Below, in pieces: positions 1 to 4,810 of a DNA stretch of 6,544 nucleotides. Every line of letters begins with the position of its first letter. Position 1 is the stretch's first letter. The DNA lies in NCBI GenBank assembly GCA_030705665.1, contig JAUZQA010000247.1, forward strand, positions 1 to 6,544, given 5' to 3'. This stretch comes from Bacillota bacterium (lineage in GTDB: Bacteria; Bacillota; Bacilli; Bacillales_B; DSM-18226). The position numbers and the translations under genes are program-made. The notes under the pieces were generated by a model. The model was not told the DNA's origin. It saw nothing but the letters and a program-made list of their open reading frames with translations, and did not search any database.

Positions 1-1
1 A

Positions 2-418
2 CTGGTTAGGGAAATGAACTTCGGAAAAGAAACGGAAATTCAATTGCAATATGACTATTCCGGGGAGGAACCACCATTAACAGTGACCATCCAGATTTTT
101 TATATCATCAAGGAGGCATTAAGCAATGCTTTGCGGCACGCGAAAGCAAATAAGATATTTGTATCCATTACGGGAAACGAAAATTTGTTAACTGCGGAAA
201 TTAAGGACAATGGAATTGGAATGGAAGAAAAATGTGCATTTCTTAGAAAAAAAGATTTTATTCCATTTAAACATGGACTTCGAAATATGGAAACTCGGTC
301 CCAAATCATTGGTGGGAGTTTGAAAATAAGATCAGAAAAAAACAAGGGAAGCAACGTGATTTTACAAGTAAGATCTACAAAAAATATAAGGGGTGCTGAG
401 AATGACAGGGCAAATTAA
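2..418 (+). CDS. Sensor histidine kinase, C-terminal ATPase part (5' end outside window)
   Basis: The frame is open to the left edge, so only the last 138 codons are present; the ATG at 14 is internal and not a proposed start. The residues form the HATPase_c domain of a NarL/DegS-type (HisKA_3) kinase. An N-box (IIKEALSNALRHAKAN) has the Glu and Asn that hold Mg-ATP, a G1 box reads DNGIGM, and a G2-like segment HGLRNMETR is followed by a GGSLKIRSEKNKGSNV tail. The sensor and phospho-accepting His regions lie upstream of the window. The protein would autophosphorylate and pass phosphate to the regulator encoded next. The two genes overlap by 17 bp, which implies translational coupling and a cognate pair. 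The signal sensed cannot be told from this fragment. Family assignment is firm; subfamily is not. Confidence 0.93.
   Translation: MVREMNFGKETEIQLQYDYSGEEPPLTVTIQIFYIIKEALSNALRHAKANKIFVSITGNENLLTAEIKDNGIGMEEKCAFLRKKDFIPFKHGLRNMETRSQIIGGSLKIRSEKNKGSNVILQVRSTKNIRGAENDRAN
388..393 (+). promoter_or_regulatory. Ribosome binding site fixing the response regulator start
   Basis: AAGGGG lies 8 bases before the ATG at 402. It would overlap the alternative GTG at 393, which therefore cannot use it. This supports the ATG at 402 as the real start. The site lies inside the kinase coding sequence. Confidence 0.6.
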
Positions 419-1055
419 GCTCATGCTTGTGGATGATCATGAAGTCGTTCGATTAGGACTGCGTGCGCTGTTATCCATGTATCCGGTTTTTGAAATCGTG
501 GGGGAGGCAGCTAACGCTGATCAAGCTATTTCAATGGCTTTGCAGAAACAACCGAATATCATCCTAATGGATATCCGGATGCCGGGTAAGAGCGGAATTG
601 ATGCTTGCAGAGAGATCAAAAATTTTCTTTCTTCCACCAATTTAATCATGTTAACTTCATTTGATGATGAAGATGAAGTTTACGAGTCTATTCTGGCGGG
701 GGCAAGTGGCTATGTGTTAAAAGAAATCGATTCACAACATTTAATCCAAACAATTGAGACTGTTGCAGCTGGAAAAAGTGCATTAGATCCTTCTATAACG
801 GATAAAGTTCTGAAAAATATTAGGAAAAATGCTGCGGAGAAAGAAGGGTTATCCCAACTTACCTCTCAGGAAAAACAGATCCTTTCCTTAATTGCAAAAG
901 GAAGGACAAATCGTGAAATTGCTGTATCGATGATTTTAAGTGAAAAGACAATTCGTAACTATGTTAGTCTCATACTTGAAAAATTGAATTTGCATAACCG
1001 TACAGAGGCTGCTGCGTATGCCTTACAACATCATCCTGAAAAATTGAAACATTAA
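402..1055 (+). CDS. NarL/FixJ-family response regulator, LuxR-type DNA-binding output
   Basis: Cytoplasmic transcription regulator of 217 residues, the normal size for this family. The receiver domain covers residues 5-120: acidic pair D11/D12, phospho-acceptor D57 in LMDIRMPG, T85, and K107 in GYVLKE. The LuxR/GerE helix-turn-helix covers about 152-210, with LTSQEKQILSLIAKGRTNREIA and the recognition-helix region SEKTIRNYVSLILEKL. All key residues are present, so it should be functional. It overlaps the upstream kinase gene by 17 bp and is presumably its partner. The ATG at 402 is preferred to the GTG at 393 because of the AAGGGG ribosome binding site. No terminator is seen before the IS3 element that begins 13 bp after the stop, so any original downstream gene of the operon may have been separated by the insertion. 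The target regulon cannot be inferred. Confidence 0.95.
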   Translation: MTGQIKLMLVDDHEVVRLGLRALLSMYPVFEIVGEAANADQAISMALQKQPNIILMDIRMPGKSGIDACREIKNFLSSTNLIMLTSFDDEDEVYESILAGASGYVLKEIDSQHLIQTIETVAAGKSALDPSITDKVLKNIRKNAAEKEGLSQLTSQEKQILSLIAKGRTNREIAVSMILSEKTIRNYVSLILEKLNLHNRTEAAAYALQHHPEKLKH

Positions 1056-1068
1056 GCTGCCGAGAAAA

Positions 1069-1094
1069 TGAACTGCCCCCTGTCAAGTAGACAG
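1069..1094 (+). repeat. IS3 terminal inverted repeat, orfB-distal end
   Basis: Begins TGAACTGCCCCC and ends GTAGACAG. It pairs with the reverse complement of 2714-2739 at 19 of 26 positions; the innermost block GTAGACAG is perfect in both. It contains a small internal palindrome, CTGTC-AAGTA-GACAG, at 1080-1094. Confidence 0.75.
1081..1086 (-). promoter_or_regulatory. Outward-facing -35 box (TTGACA) at IS3 end
   Basis: Read on the minus strand this is a perfect TTGACA, 12 bases from the element end and pointing outward. It has no obvious partner -10 in the present flank. In an excised circle it would lie 18 bp (3-bp spacer) or 17 bp (2-bp spacer) from the TATGCT at 2736-2731, forming a junction promoter for orfA. 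Such promoters are established for IS3-family circles such as IS911; its use here is inferred. Confidence 0.5.
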
Positions 1095-1112
1095 TGGAAA
1101 TAATAAAATGAT

Positions 1113-1931
1113 CTAAACGGCTTTAGCTCTATATTCGATAGGACTAAGGCCGTTTAGACGTTCTTGGTACCTATCATGATTATAAAAACGAATATATTCA
1201 TCTATCGCTGTAGAAAGCTCTTCAAATGTTTCATACTTATGTAGATAATACTTCTCACATTTGAGTGTTCCCCAAAAAGATTCCATTGGCCCGTTATCAA
1301 TACATTTCCCTACACGTGACATACTTTGTGTCATCTTTGCTTCATCTATTCTGCTTTTGAAACCGTTAGAGGTGTATTGGAACCCACGATCACTATGGAT
1401 AAGTGGATGGTCCCCATCTAAAAGCTTTGTGGCTTGGTCAAGAGTCTTGAACACAAGTTTATTATTATTTGAATGTCCTAAAACATAGCTAATAATTGAA
1501 CCATCATATAGATCTTTAATAGCGCTTAAATAAGCTTTCTTTGAAGAACCATATTTAAGTTCAGTGACATCGGTTACCCATTTTTCATTCTGTTTTTCCG
1601 CCGTAAATTCACGATTCAACACATTTTCTGCCACATGTTGAGGGTTAGAGCGCTTATAAGCTTTCTTCTTTTTTCGAATCACAGACTGTATATCGGCAAC
1701 TTTCATTAGTCTATAAATACGTTTGTGATTGAAGGTCTGCTCAAACTTTCGGTTTATATTTAATGTCATTCGACGATAGCCGTAGATGCCATCAACATCC
1801 TCATGGATGGCTTTCATCGCTTTTATGATTTCTTCATTTTGAAGTTCTTGTGCAGATGGTGTACGTTTCAGCCATTTATAGTAAGCAGCTCTTGAAATTC
1901 CAGCGATCTCACAAAGTAAGAGAATGCTCAA
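1113..1931 (-). CDS. IS3-family transposase OrfB, DDE integrase core
   Basis: Encodes the catalytic half of the transposase. The span given starts at an in-frame TTG, but this is probably not a true start, because the frame is open further upstream through 2021 and has no ATG there. Expression is expected as an OrfAB fusion by -1 frameshifting at 2021-2027. Residues 1-110 hold an HTH_21-like region (GIYGYRRMTLNIN, HKRIYRLMK). The rve core follows, with D121 (WVTDVTELKYG), D181 (LIHSDRGFQYTS) and E217 (DNGPMESFWGTLKCE). The 35 residues between the second Asp and the Glu are the IS3 hallmark. The C-terminal YIRFYNHDRYQERLNGLSPIEYR motif is also typical. Length and motifs indicate an intact enzyme that cuts and joins DNA ends at the 26-bp inverted repeats. 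Confidence 0.92.
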   Translation of the reverse strand: MSILLLCEIAGISRAAYYKWLKRTPSAQELQNEEIIKAMKAIHEDVDGIYGYRRMTLNINRKFEQTFNHKRIYRLMKVADIQSVIRKKKKAYKRSNPQHVAENVLNREFTAEKQNEKWVTDVTELKYGSSKKAYLSAIKDLYDGSIISYVLGHSNNNKLVFKTLDQATKLLDGDHPLIHSDRGFQYTSNGFKSRIDEAKMTQSMSRVGKCIDNGPMESFWGTLKCEKYYLHKYETFEELSTAIDEYIRFYNHDRYQERLNGLSPIEYRAKAV

Positions 1932-1990
1932 ATCTTCTTTCTCATTAAGCTCCTGGATTGCTTTATACTTATCATCAAATCGGATTTGGC

Positions 1991-2671
1991 TTACTTTCGC
2001 CTCCTTTCGATCTCCTCTAACTTTTTTAAAAATGCATTCTCCGCACGTAACCGTTCATTTTCTCTTTCTAATTTTTTCATCTGAATCTTAATTGTCTCTT
2101 CGGGAGTTAACTCTATTTCTGATTTCGTCCTTCCACGTTTATCTTTAAGCGCTTCATCTCCGCCATCTTCATACTTCTTAACCCATTGATATACTTGTTG
2201 ATAAGAGACATCATATTTTTCAGCTGTTTTCTGATAATCCTTTCCGTTCTTCCAGTAATAGTTCACAATATGTACCCGTTCATCCCAGGAGGTTTTCCTT
2301 CCTTTAGTCATAGAGCTCGTCATTCCTTTCGACGTATCCTTTAAATCTCTATAACTATTATACTTGTTAATCCAACTCTGGAGGACAGATCTACTTGAGA
2401 TTTTATACTTTCGAACTAACTCATATTGAGAGTAGTCCCCCGATAAATAATCTCTCACAGCTGCTTCCTTTAGCTCTTTAGAATAGGATTTCCATGTTTT
2501 AGAGTCCTCAAATCCAATGATTCCATCTTTCTCAAATTTCTCTATCCAATTATATAAGGTCACTTTAGGAATTTTATATCTTACGCATAATGCTTCAACT
2601 GTAGAGTCCTCGTTCTTATAAGCCGTCAACACTTCATACTTAAACTCTTTAGAATAAAATTTATTGGACAT
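1991..2671 (-). CDS. IS3-family OrfA, DNA-binding protein with three helix-turn-helix units
   Basis: This 226-residue protein is longer than a usual IS3 OrfA (about 100-175). It carries three successive Tnp-type helix-turn-helix units: about 6-50 (EALCVRYKIPKVTLYNWIEKF), 63-107 (ELVRKYKISSRSVLQSWINKY) and 128-172 (QKTAEKYDVSYQQVYQWVKKY). A leucine-zipper-like coiled coil runs from about 190 to 224 (MKKLERENERLRAENAFLKKL). In this family OrfA binds the element ends and regulates transposition, and it supplies the DNA-binding part of the OrfAB fusion. The start is an ATG with a strong AGGGGGAG ribosome binding site 6 bases upstream. That site sits in a hairpin stem (2677-2733). The stop falls 30 bp after the slippery site. 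Confidence 0.9.
   Translation of the reverse strand: MSNKFYSKEFKYEVLTAYKNEDSTVEALCVRYKIPKVTLYNWIEKFEKDGIIGFEDSKTWKSYSKELKEAAVRDYLSGDYSQYELVRKYKISSRSVLQSWINKYNSYRDLKDTSKGMTSSMTKGRKTSWDERVHIVNYYWKNGKDYQKTAEKYDVSYQQVYQWVKKYEDGGDEALKDKRGRTKSEIELTPEETIKIQMKKLERENERLRAENAFLKKLEEIERRRK
2021..2027 (-). other. Programmed -1 frameshift slippery heptamer A AAA AAG
   Basis: On the minus strand orfA reads TTA AAA AAG TTA, so A_AAA_AAG is correctly phased for tandem -1 slippage. After slipping, the frame reads GTT AGA GGA GAT CGA and stays open into orfB with no stop, giving an OrfAB fusion ending at 1113. An AAAGGAGG sequence lies 13 bases downstream (2007-2000). No start codon in the orfB frame is suitably placed after it, so it does not look like a normal orfB start signal. 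Confidence 0.75.
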
Positions 2672-2676
2672 AAAAA

Positions 2677-2733
2677 GCTCCCCCTAAGGCAAAACAGATT
2701 TTTATTTTTTAATCTGTCTACCTTAAGGGGAGC
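2677..2733 (-). promoter_or_regulatory. Hairpin hiding the orfA ribosome binding site, terminator-like
   Basis: On the minus strand GCTCCCC-TTAAGG-ACAGATT (2733-2711) pairs with AATCTGT-CCTTAG-GGGGAGC (2700-2677), with a 10-base AT-rich loop. The 3' arm contains the orfA ribosome binding site (2685-2678) and is followed directly by TTTTT and the ATG. RNA entering from outside the element could fold so as to hide the site or stop transcription. RNA from a junction promoter would start near 2724 and lack the GCTCCCC arm. The pairing is read directly; the function is inferred from similar controls in other insertion sequences. Confidence 0.55.
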
Positions 2734-2739
2734 ATATCA
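2714..2739 (-). repeat. IS3 terminal inverted repeat, orfA-proximal end
   Basis: On the minus strand it begins TGATATGCTCCCC and ends GGTAGACAG, matching the 1069-1094 end at 19 of 26 positions. TATGCT (2736-2731) would serve as the -10 box of a circle-junction promoter. The inner part overlaps the hairpin at 2677-2733. Confidence 0.75.
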
Positions 2740-2761
2740 ATTCTTCTGGGTCAGCCTTATT

Positions 2762-2897
2762 TTAGTCTGGTGTAATAGTAATTGATTTAACTGTAAGGCC
2801 CAGTACCAGCGTTGGTGTAACCAGGGGCAAAGTAAATGTTAGGGCTAGTGACTAGCAGAGCTGTCATCATCCAGCTAATCAAGGGTAATACTTTTTC
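2762..2897 (-). pseudogene. Remnant of a small protein gene of unknown function
   Basis: On the minus strand an open frame from 2897 reads EKVLPLISWMMTALL, then VTSPNIYFAPGYTNAGTGPYS, and stops at 2789-2787. In another frame the next bases give VKSITITPD before a TAA at 2764-2762, so one lost base near 2790 would explain the stop. The hydrophobic stretch followed by a polar, Gly/Thr-rich tail resembles a signal peptide plus a short mature part. No ATG or ribosome binding site is in place at the start: a TAA occupies the likely initiator position and the best alternative is a TTG at 2882. I do not recognise a family. It lies in the 200 bp between the two mobile elements and may be a chance frame. 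Confidence 0.3.
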
Positions 2898-2928
2898 TTA
2901 TTGAATGATTTTTGGTATTTGTGAAGGT

Positions 2929-2941
2929 TTGCACTTAAACT
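2929..2941. other. Left half of the split insertion target, matching the guide RNA
   Basis: TTGCACTTAAACT. Its ACTTAAACT (2933-2941) is identical to the 5' strand of the internal loop in the candidate guide RNA (minus 3359-3351). TTGCACT is the inverted match of AGTGCAA at 4729-4735 on the other side of the element. Confidence 0.45.
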
Positions 2942-2944
2942 GAT

Positions 2945-2956
2945 ATGAACGAAACT
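2945..2956 (+). repeat. Subterminal inverted repeat, transposase 3' side
   Basis: ATGAACGAAACT, exactly the reverse complement of 4697-4708. On the minus strand a TTGACA (2960-2955) lies just inside, overlapping the repeat and pointing outward. Confidence 0.65.
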
Positions 2957-3012
2957 GTCAATGCCCCCTACACAATTTGATCTTAGTTTTGTTTTTGGGC
3001 AACCCTAAGAAG

Positions 3013-3035
3013 AGAAGCGAATTTCGGCTTCTTTT
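3013..3035 (+). terminator. Weak terminator-like hairpin
   Basis: AGAAGC (3013-3018) pairs with GCTTCT (3027-3032) and is followed by a TTTT run. The loop can close by three more pairs with a bulge. It lies inside the 3' non-coding part of the IS110-type element on the strand opposite the transposase, so it could block transcription entering from the left. The stem is short and AT-rich. Confidence 0.3.
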
Positions 3036-3078
3036 CATTATTAGTTTGAGATCAGCCTTTTAAGGCTAGGGAATCTCC

Positions 3079-3176
3079 TTCTCAGCTTACTAACTTTTCC
3101 TCAAATCCTAGAATGGTTGTCAAGTGCTTTCCTTGACGACCATTCTAGGATTTGAGATGCTTTTGAAAGCTGAGAA
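3079..3176. repeat. Long two-tier palindrome in the element's 3' non-coding region
   Basis: The inner arms at 3100-3124 and 3132-3156 are 25 bp, pairing at 24 positions plus one G-T, with a 7-base loop. The outer arms TTCTCAGCTT (3079-3088) and AAGCTGAGAA (3167-3176) are perfect over 10 bp. Linkers of 10-11 bases that do not pair separate the two tiers. No long T-run follows on either strand, so it is not a simple terminator. It may be a structural part of the IS110-type right end, a processing or stability element for the guide RNA, or a small palindromic repeat that inserted here. Confidence 0.7.
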
Positions 3177-3226
3177 ATGATCAATTTCCTCCTTTTCATT
3201 TAATGATAAAAGATAAGGACACGGCA

Positions 3227-3396
3227 CGAAGGCAAAAGATCTCTACAACGGTTATCACTCTGATATTCGTGGATTCTCACATTTTATCTTTCCGTATAAA
3301 GGAGCTTCCACTAACTAACGACGTGCGTTAGCCTATATAGACATAGCACAAGTTTAAGTCGTGGGTTCTCCTTTCCGGTTTTAACCTTTGCCTTCG
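3227..3396 (-). ncRNA. Candidate IS110/IS1111 guide RNA (bridge RNA / seekRNA)
   Basis: Lies 81 bp after the transposase stop on the same strand, where IS1111-type elements carry their guide RNA. On the minus strand a perfect 10-bp stem, CGAAGGCAAA (3396-3387) with TTTGCCTTCG (3236-3227), closes about 170 nt. Inside, AAAGGAG (3374-3368) pairs with CTCCTTT (3304-3298), then ACGAC (3362-3358) with GTCGT (3322-3318), then GTGC (3349-3346) with GCAC (3326-3323). These leave internal loops of the kind that hold guides. A second small hairpin, TATCA-GAG-TGATA, is near 3264-3252. The loop sequences ACTTAAACT and TCGTTAGTTA match the DNA flanking the element's own ends. I see no convincing separate promoter; the RNA could be processed from the transposase transcript. 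The RNA's true ends are unknown. Confidence 0.55.
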
Positions 3397-3476
3397 AGCC
3401 CTATTCTTATCGCATTTCTTATTAAAAGTTTGGATTTATGGTTATTTTCATTGTTAACTAAGCGTTTGTAATAGGT

Positions 3477-4598
3477 TTATGATATATTCATTCTTTGTTT
3501 TTTCTCTACTTCTTGTGTAATTGCCCATATGAATCCTGACAATTCTCTCGCTACTGCTGTTATGGCTTTTCCGGCAACTTTTCCACGAGATAGTAAACGA
3601 AAATATCTTTTGTTCAAACGAGTTTGGGCTTTCCATGAAATCTGAAGTACCTCTGGAGGTTGTCCTTCTTGTCTCTTTTTTAATTTTCCTTTCACAGCCG
3701 GTGGATATCGATAACTCCACGCAGATTCGATTAACAATCTCCTGATATGACGGTTTCCGGCTTTTGTTATCTTTCCTTGTCGTCTAAGTTCCCCACTTGA
3801 ACTTTCGCTTGGAATAAGACCTACATATGCCATGAATTGCTTAGGAGAAGAAAATCGTTGGAATGATCCGACTTCTGCTACTAAACTAGCTGCAGTAACC
3901 ACAGCTACTCCTCGTAGTGTTTGAAGGGCTTGAATCATTGGTGCGTGTACACCTTTTATAGCTTGCCGTTCTATTTCTTCTTCCAAACGCATTAATCGTT
4001 GCTGAATTTCAGTTAATTGATGCATGTATTCTTCATAAACAATTCTTGATGCAGAGCGTTCAAATTTTAAGGTATTTAACCACTCACAATATCTTGTTGT
4101 CCACTGTTTCAATCCTTTTGTAGGACGAATATCGTGACGTAAAAGGAATTTGGTTAAGCGATGTTTTGCTCTTAATTCATCTTCTTTAGAATCTTCCCGT
4201 GCTCGGACTAAGTCACGAAGTGCTTCATCTTCTTCTGTAGGTACATAAACAGATGTTAATTCACCAGCACGAAAAAGTTTTGCAAGATTCATGGCATCTC
4301 TACGGTCCGTTTTTATACGTTCCCCAGGTTTTTTAGGAATTAATGCTGGCGCAATGACCTCACATTCGATACCCATACTGATAAATAAGCGATATAACCC
4401 ATAGCCTGTTGGACCAGCCTCATAACACACACGAAGTTGTTTTGGATCCCCTAACTGTTTTACTAATTTCCTAATACTTTCTATAGTATATGGAATCATT
4501 CCAAAATACCTTGGTTGCTCGCGACCCTCATCTGCAATTGCTACTGCGATTTTTTTCTTTGATACGTCTAAACCTACATATTTTATGGTATCCTTCAT
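3477..4598 (-). CDS. IS110-family transposase (DEDD plus serine recombinase)
   Basis: A full-length 373-residue enzyme. The N-terminal RuvC-like DEDD domain shows D11 (YVGLDVSKKKIAVAI), E60 (RVCYEAGPTGYGLYR), D98 and D101 (RIKTDRRDAMNLAKL). A helical middle region covers about 120-215 (LRDLVRAREDSKEDELRAKHRLTKFLLRH is split around 128-154). The C-terminal Transposase_20 domain, about 220-300, carries LRGVAVVTAASLVAEVG and then PSESSSGELRRQGKITKAG, where S268 of SSG is the likely nucleophile. Proteins of this family use a guide RNA to bring element ends and target together and recombine them at a short core without long duplications. The ATG at 4598 has AAAGGAG 9 bases upstream. That site is in a hairpin arm (4602-4700). 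All catalytic residues are present, so it is probably active. Confidence 0.95.
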   Translation of the reverse strand: MKDTIKYVGLDVSKKKIAVAIADEGREQPRYFGMIPYTIESIRKLVKQLGDPKQLRVCYEAGPTGYGLYRLFISMGIECEVIAPALIPKKPGERIKTDRRDAMNLAKLFRAGELTSVYVPTEEDEALRDLVRAREDSKEDELRAKHRLTKFLLRHDIRPTKGLKQWTTRYCEWLNTLKFERSASRIVYEEYMHQLTEIQQRLMRLEEEIERQAIKGVHAPMIQALQTLRGVAVVTAASLVAEVGSFQRFSSPKQFMAYVGLIPSESSSGELRRQGKITKAGNRHIRRLLIESAWSYRYPPAVKGKLKKRQEGQPPEVLQISWKAQTRLNKRYFRLLSRGKVAGKAITAVARELSGFIWAITQEVEKKQRMNIS

Positions 4599-4601
4599 AG
4601 T

Positions 4602-4700
4602 AACTAGCTCCTTTCGTAATGTAGCTCTGATTTGGTTTGTTTTTTTCCAGTAAACAGTCTAACCAAATTAACCTACGGTGTTACGAGTAAGGAGCTAGTT
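4602..4700 (-). promoter_or_regulatory. Long 5'-leader hairpin hiding the transposase ribosome binding site
   Basis: On the minus strand AACTAGCTCCTT (4700-4689) pairs perfectly with AAGGAGCTAGTT (4613-4602). The stem continues TTACGA/TCGTAA inward on each side, then CTAC/GTAG, ATTTGGTT/AACCAAAT and TGTTT/AAACA: some 35 pairs interrupted by small bulges. The ribosome binding site AAAGGAG (4614-4608) is in the 3' arm, so the folded leader should keep the transposase silent. As a structured non-coding segment it is also a second, weaker candidate for the element's guide RNA. Confidence 0.6.
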
Positions 4701-4708
4701 TCGTTCAT
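4697..4708 (-). repeat. Subterminal inverted repeat, transposase 5' side
   Basis: On the minus strand this is ATGAACGAAACT, identical to plus-strand 2945-2956. Just outside it, TATCAT (4712-4707) could act as a -10 box in a circular form. Confidence 0.65.
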
Positions 4709-4710
4709 GA

Positions 4711-4730
4711 TAACTAACGATACAGGTTAG
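4711..4730. repeat. Element end and flank matching the candidate guide RNA
   Basis: TAACTAACGATACAGGTTAG matches 3312-3331 inside the candidate guide RNA at 15 of 20 positions: TAACTAACGA and GTTAG are exact, and five middle bases differ. The stretch spans the proposed element boundary at 4715/4716. Confidence 0.6.
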
Positions 4731-4810
4731 TGCAAGAAGGATTTTCCTTTAATAAAGCGAATTTTTAATATTGAGTGTCTTGTTAAGAAATTTCCTTAGT
4801 GGGTGTTAAT

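Larger units (their letters stand above)
1069..2739 (-). mobile_element. IS3-family (IS150-like) insertion sequence, apparently complete
   Basis: A 1671-bp element with orfA and orfB on the minus strand. The ends are 26-bp imperfect inverted repeats starting TGA, 19 of 26 positions identical. OrfA and orfB overlap out of phase with a slippery heptamer between them, and the OrfB catalytic triad is intact, so the element looks capable of moving. No direct target duplication is obvious: the 3 bp outside are AAA on the left and ATT on the right. This suggests loss of the duplication by drift or recombination, or that the end is off by a base or two. It is slightly longer than a typical IS3 element because orfA is long. 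Confidence 0.85.
2740..2941. other. Resident DNA between the IS3 and IS110-type elements
   Basis: About 200 bp not assigned to either element. Apart from the small decayed reading frame on the minus strand and the TTGCACT arm at 2929-2935, which is half of the split target palindrome, I see no gene, promoter or RNA here. Confidence 0.5.
2942..4715 (-). mobile_element. IS110-family element, IS1111-type, with proposed boundaries
   Basis: About 1774 bp around the transposase at 3477-4598. A perfect 12-bp inverted repeat, ATGAACGAAACT, lies at 2945-2956 and 4708-4697, inside the ends, as in the IS1111 group. Outside it are 3 bp on the transposase 3' side and 7 bp on the 5' side, which as I recall matches the asymmetry of IS4321/IS5075. 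The plus-strand sequence AACT ends at both 2941 and 4715, giving a shared CT usable as the recombination core; no longer duplication is expected in this family. Removing this interval joins TTGCACTTAAACT to AACGATACAGG and rebuilds a palindrome. The large 3' non-coding region, rather than a 5' one, also fits IS1111. Presence of the element is sure; the exact ends are inferred and could shift by a few bases. Confidence 0.65.

Noticed and set aside
2954..2969. ACTGTCAATGCCCCCT resembles words in the IS3 end (TGCCCCCTGTCAA), suggesting a relic of another IS3-like end
   Set aside because: The words are in a different order and do not align. The stretch is better explained as the inner side of the IS110-type right end with its TTGACA box.
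3100..3195. AAAAGGAGG followed by TTG on the minus strand, opening a 25-codon frame through the long palindrome
   Set aside because: The frame is dictated by the palindrome arms and shows no protein-like composition; a chance ribosome-binding-like run is more likely.
3454..3720. An 88-codon open frame on the minus strand
   Set aside because: It overlaps the transposase C-terminus in another frame and has no family-like motifs; it is a shadow of the real gene.
3251..4714. GTTATCA (3251-3257) and TGATAAC (4708-4714) as the terminal inverted repeat of the IS110-type element
   Set aside because: Only 7 bp match, whereas ATGAACGAAACT at 2945-2956 and 4697-4708 is a perfect 12-bp repeat that also fits the flank and guide matches.
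2929..4735. The rebuilt target as an integron attC site, since some IS1111-type elements target attC
   Set aside because: The sequence does not give the GTTRRRY and RYYYAAC core motifs, and no cassette genes are present.
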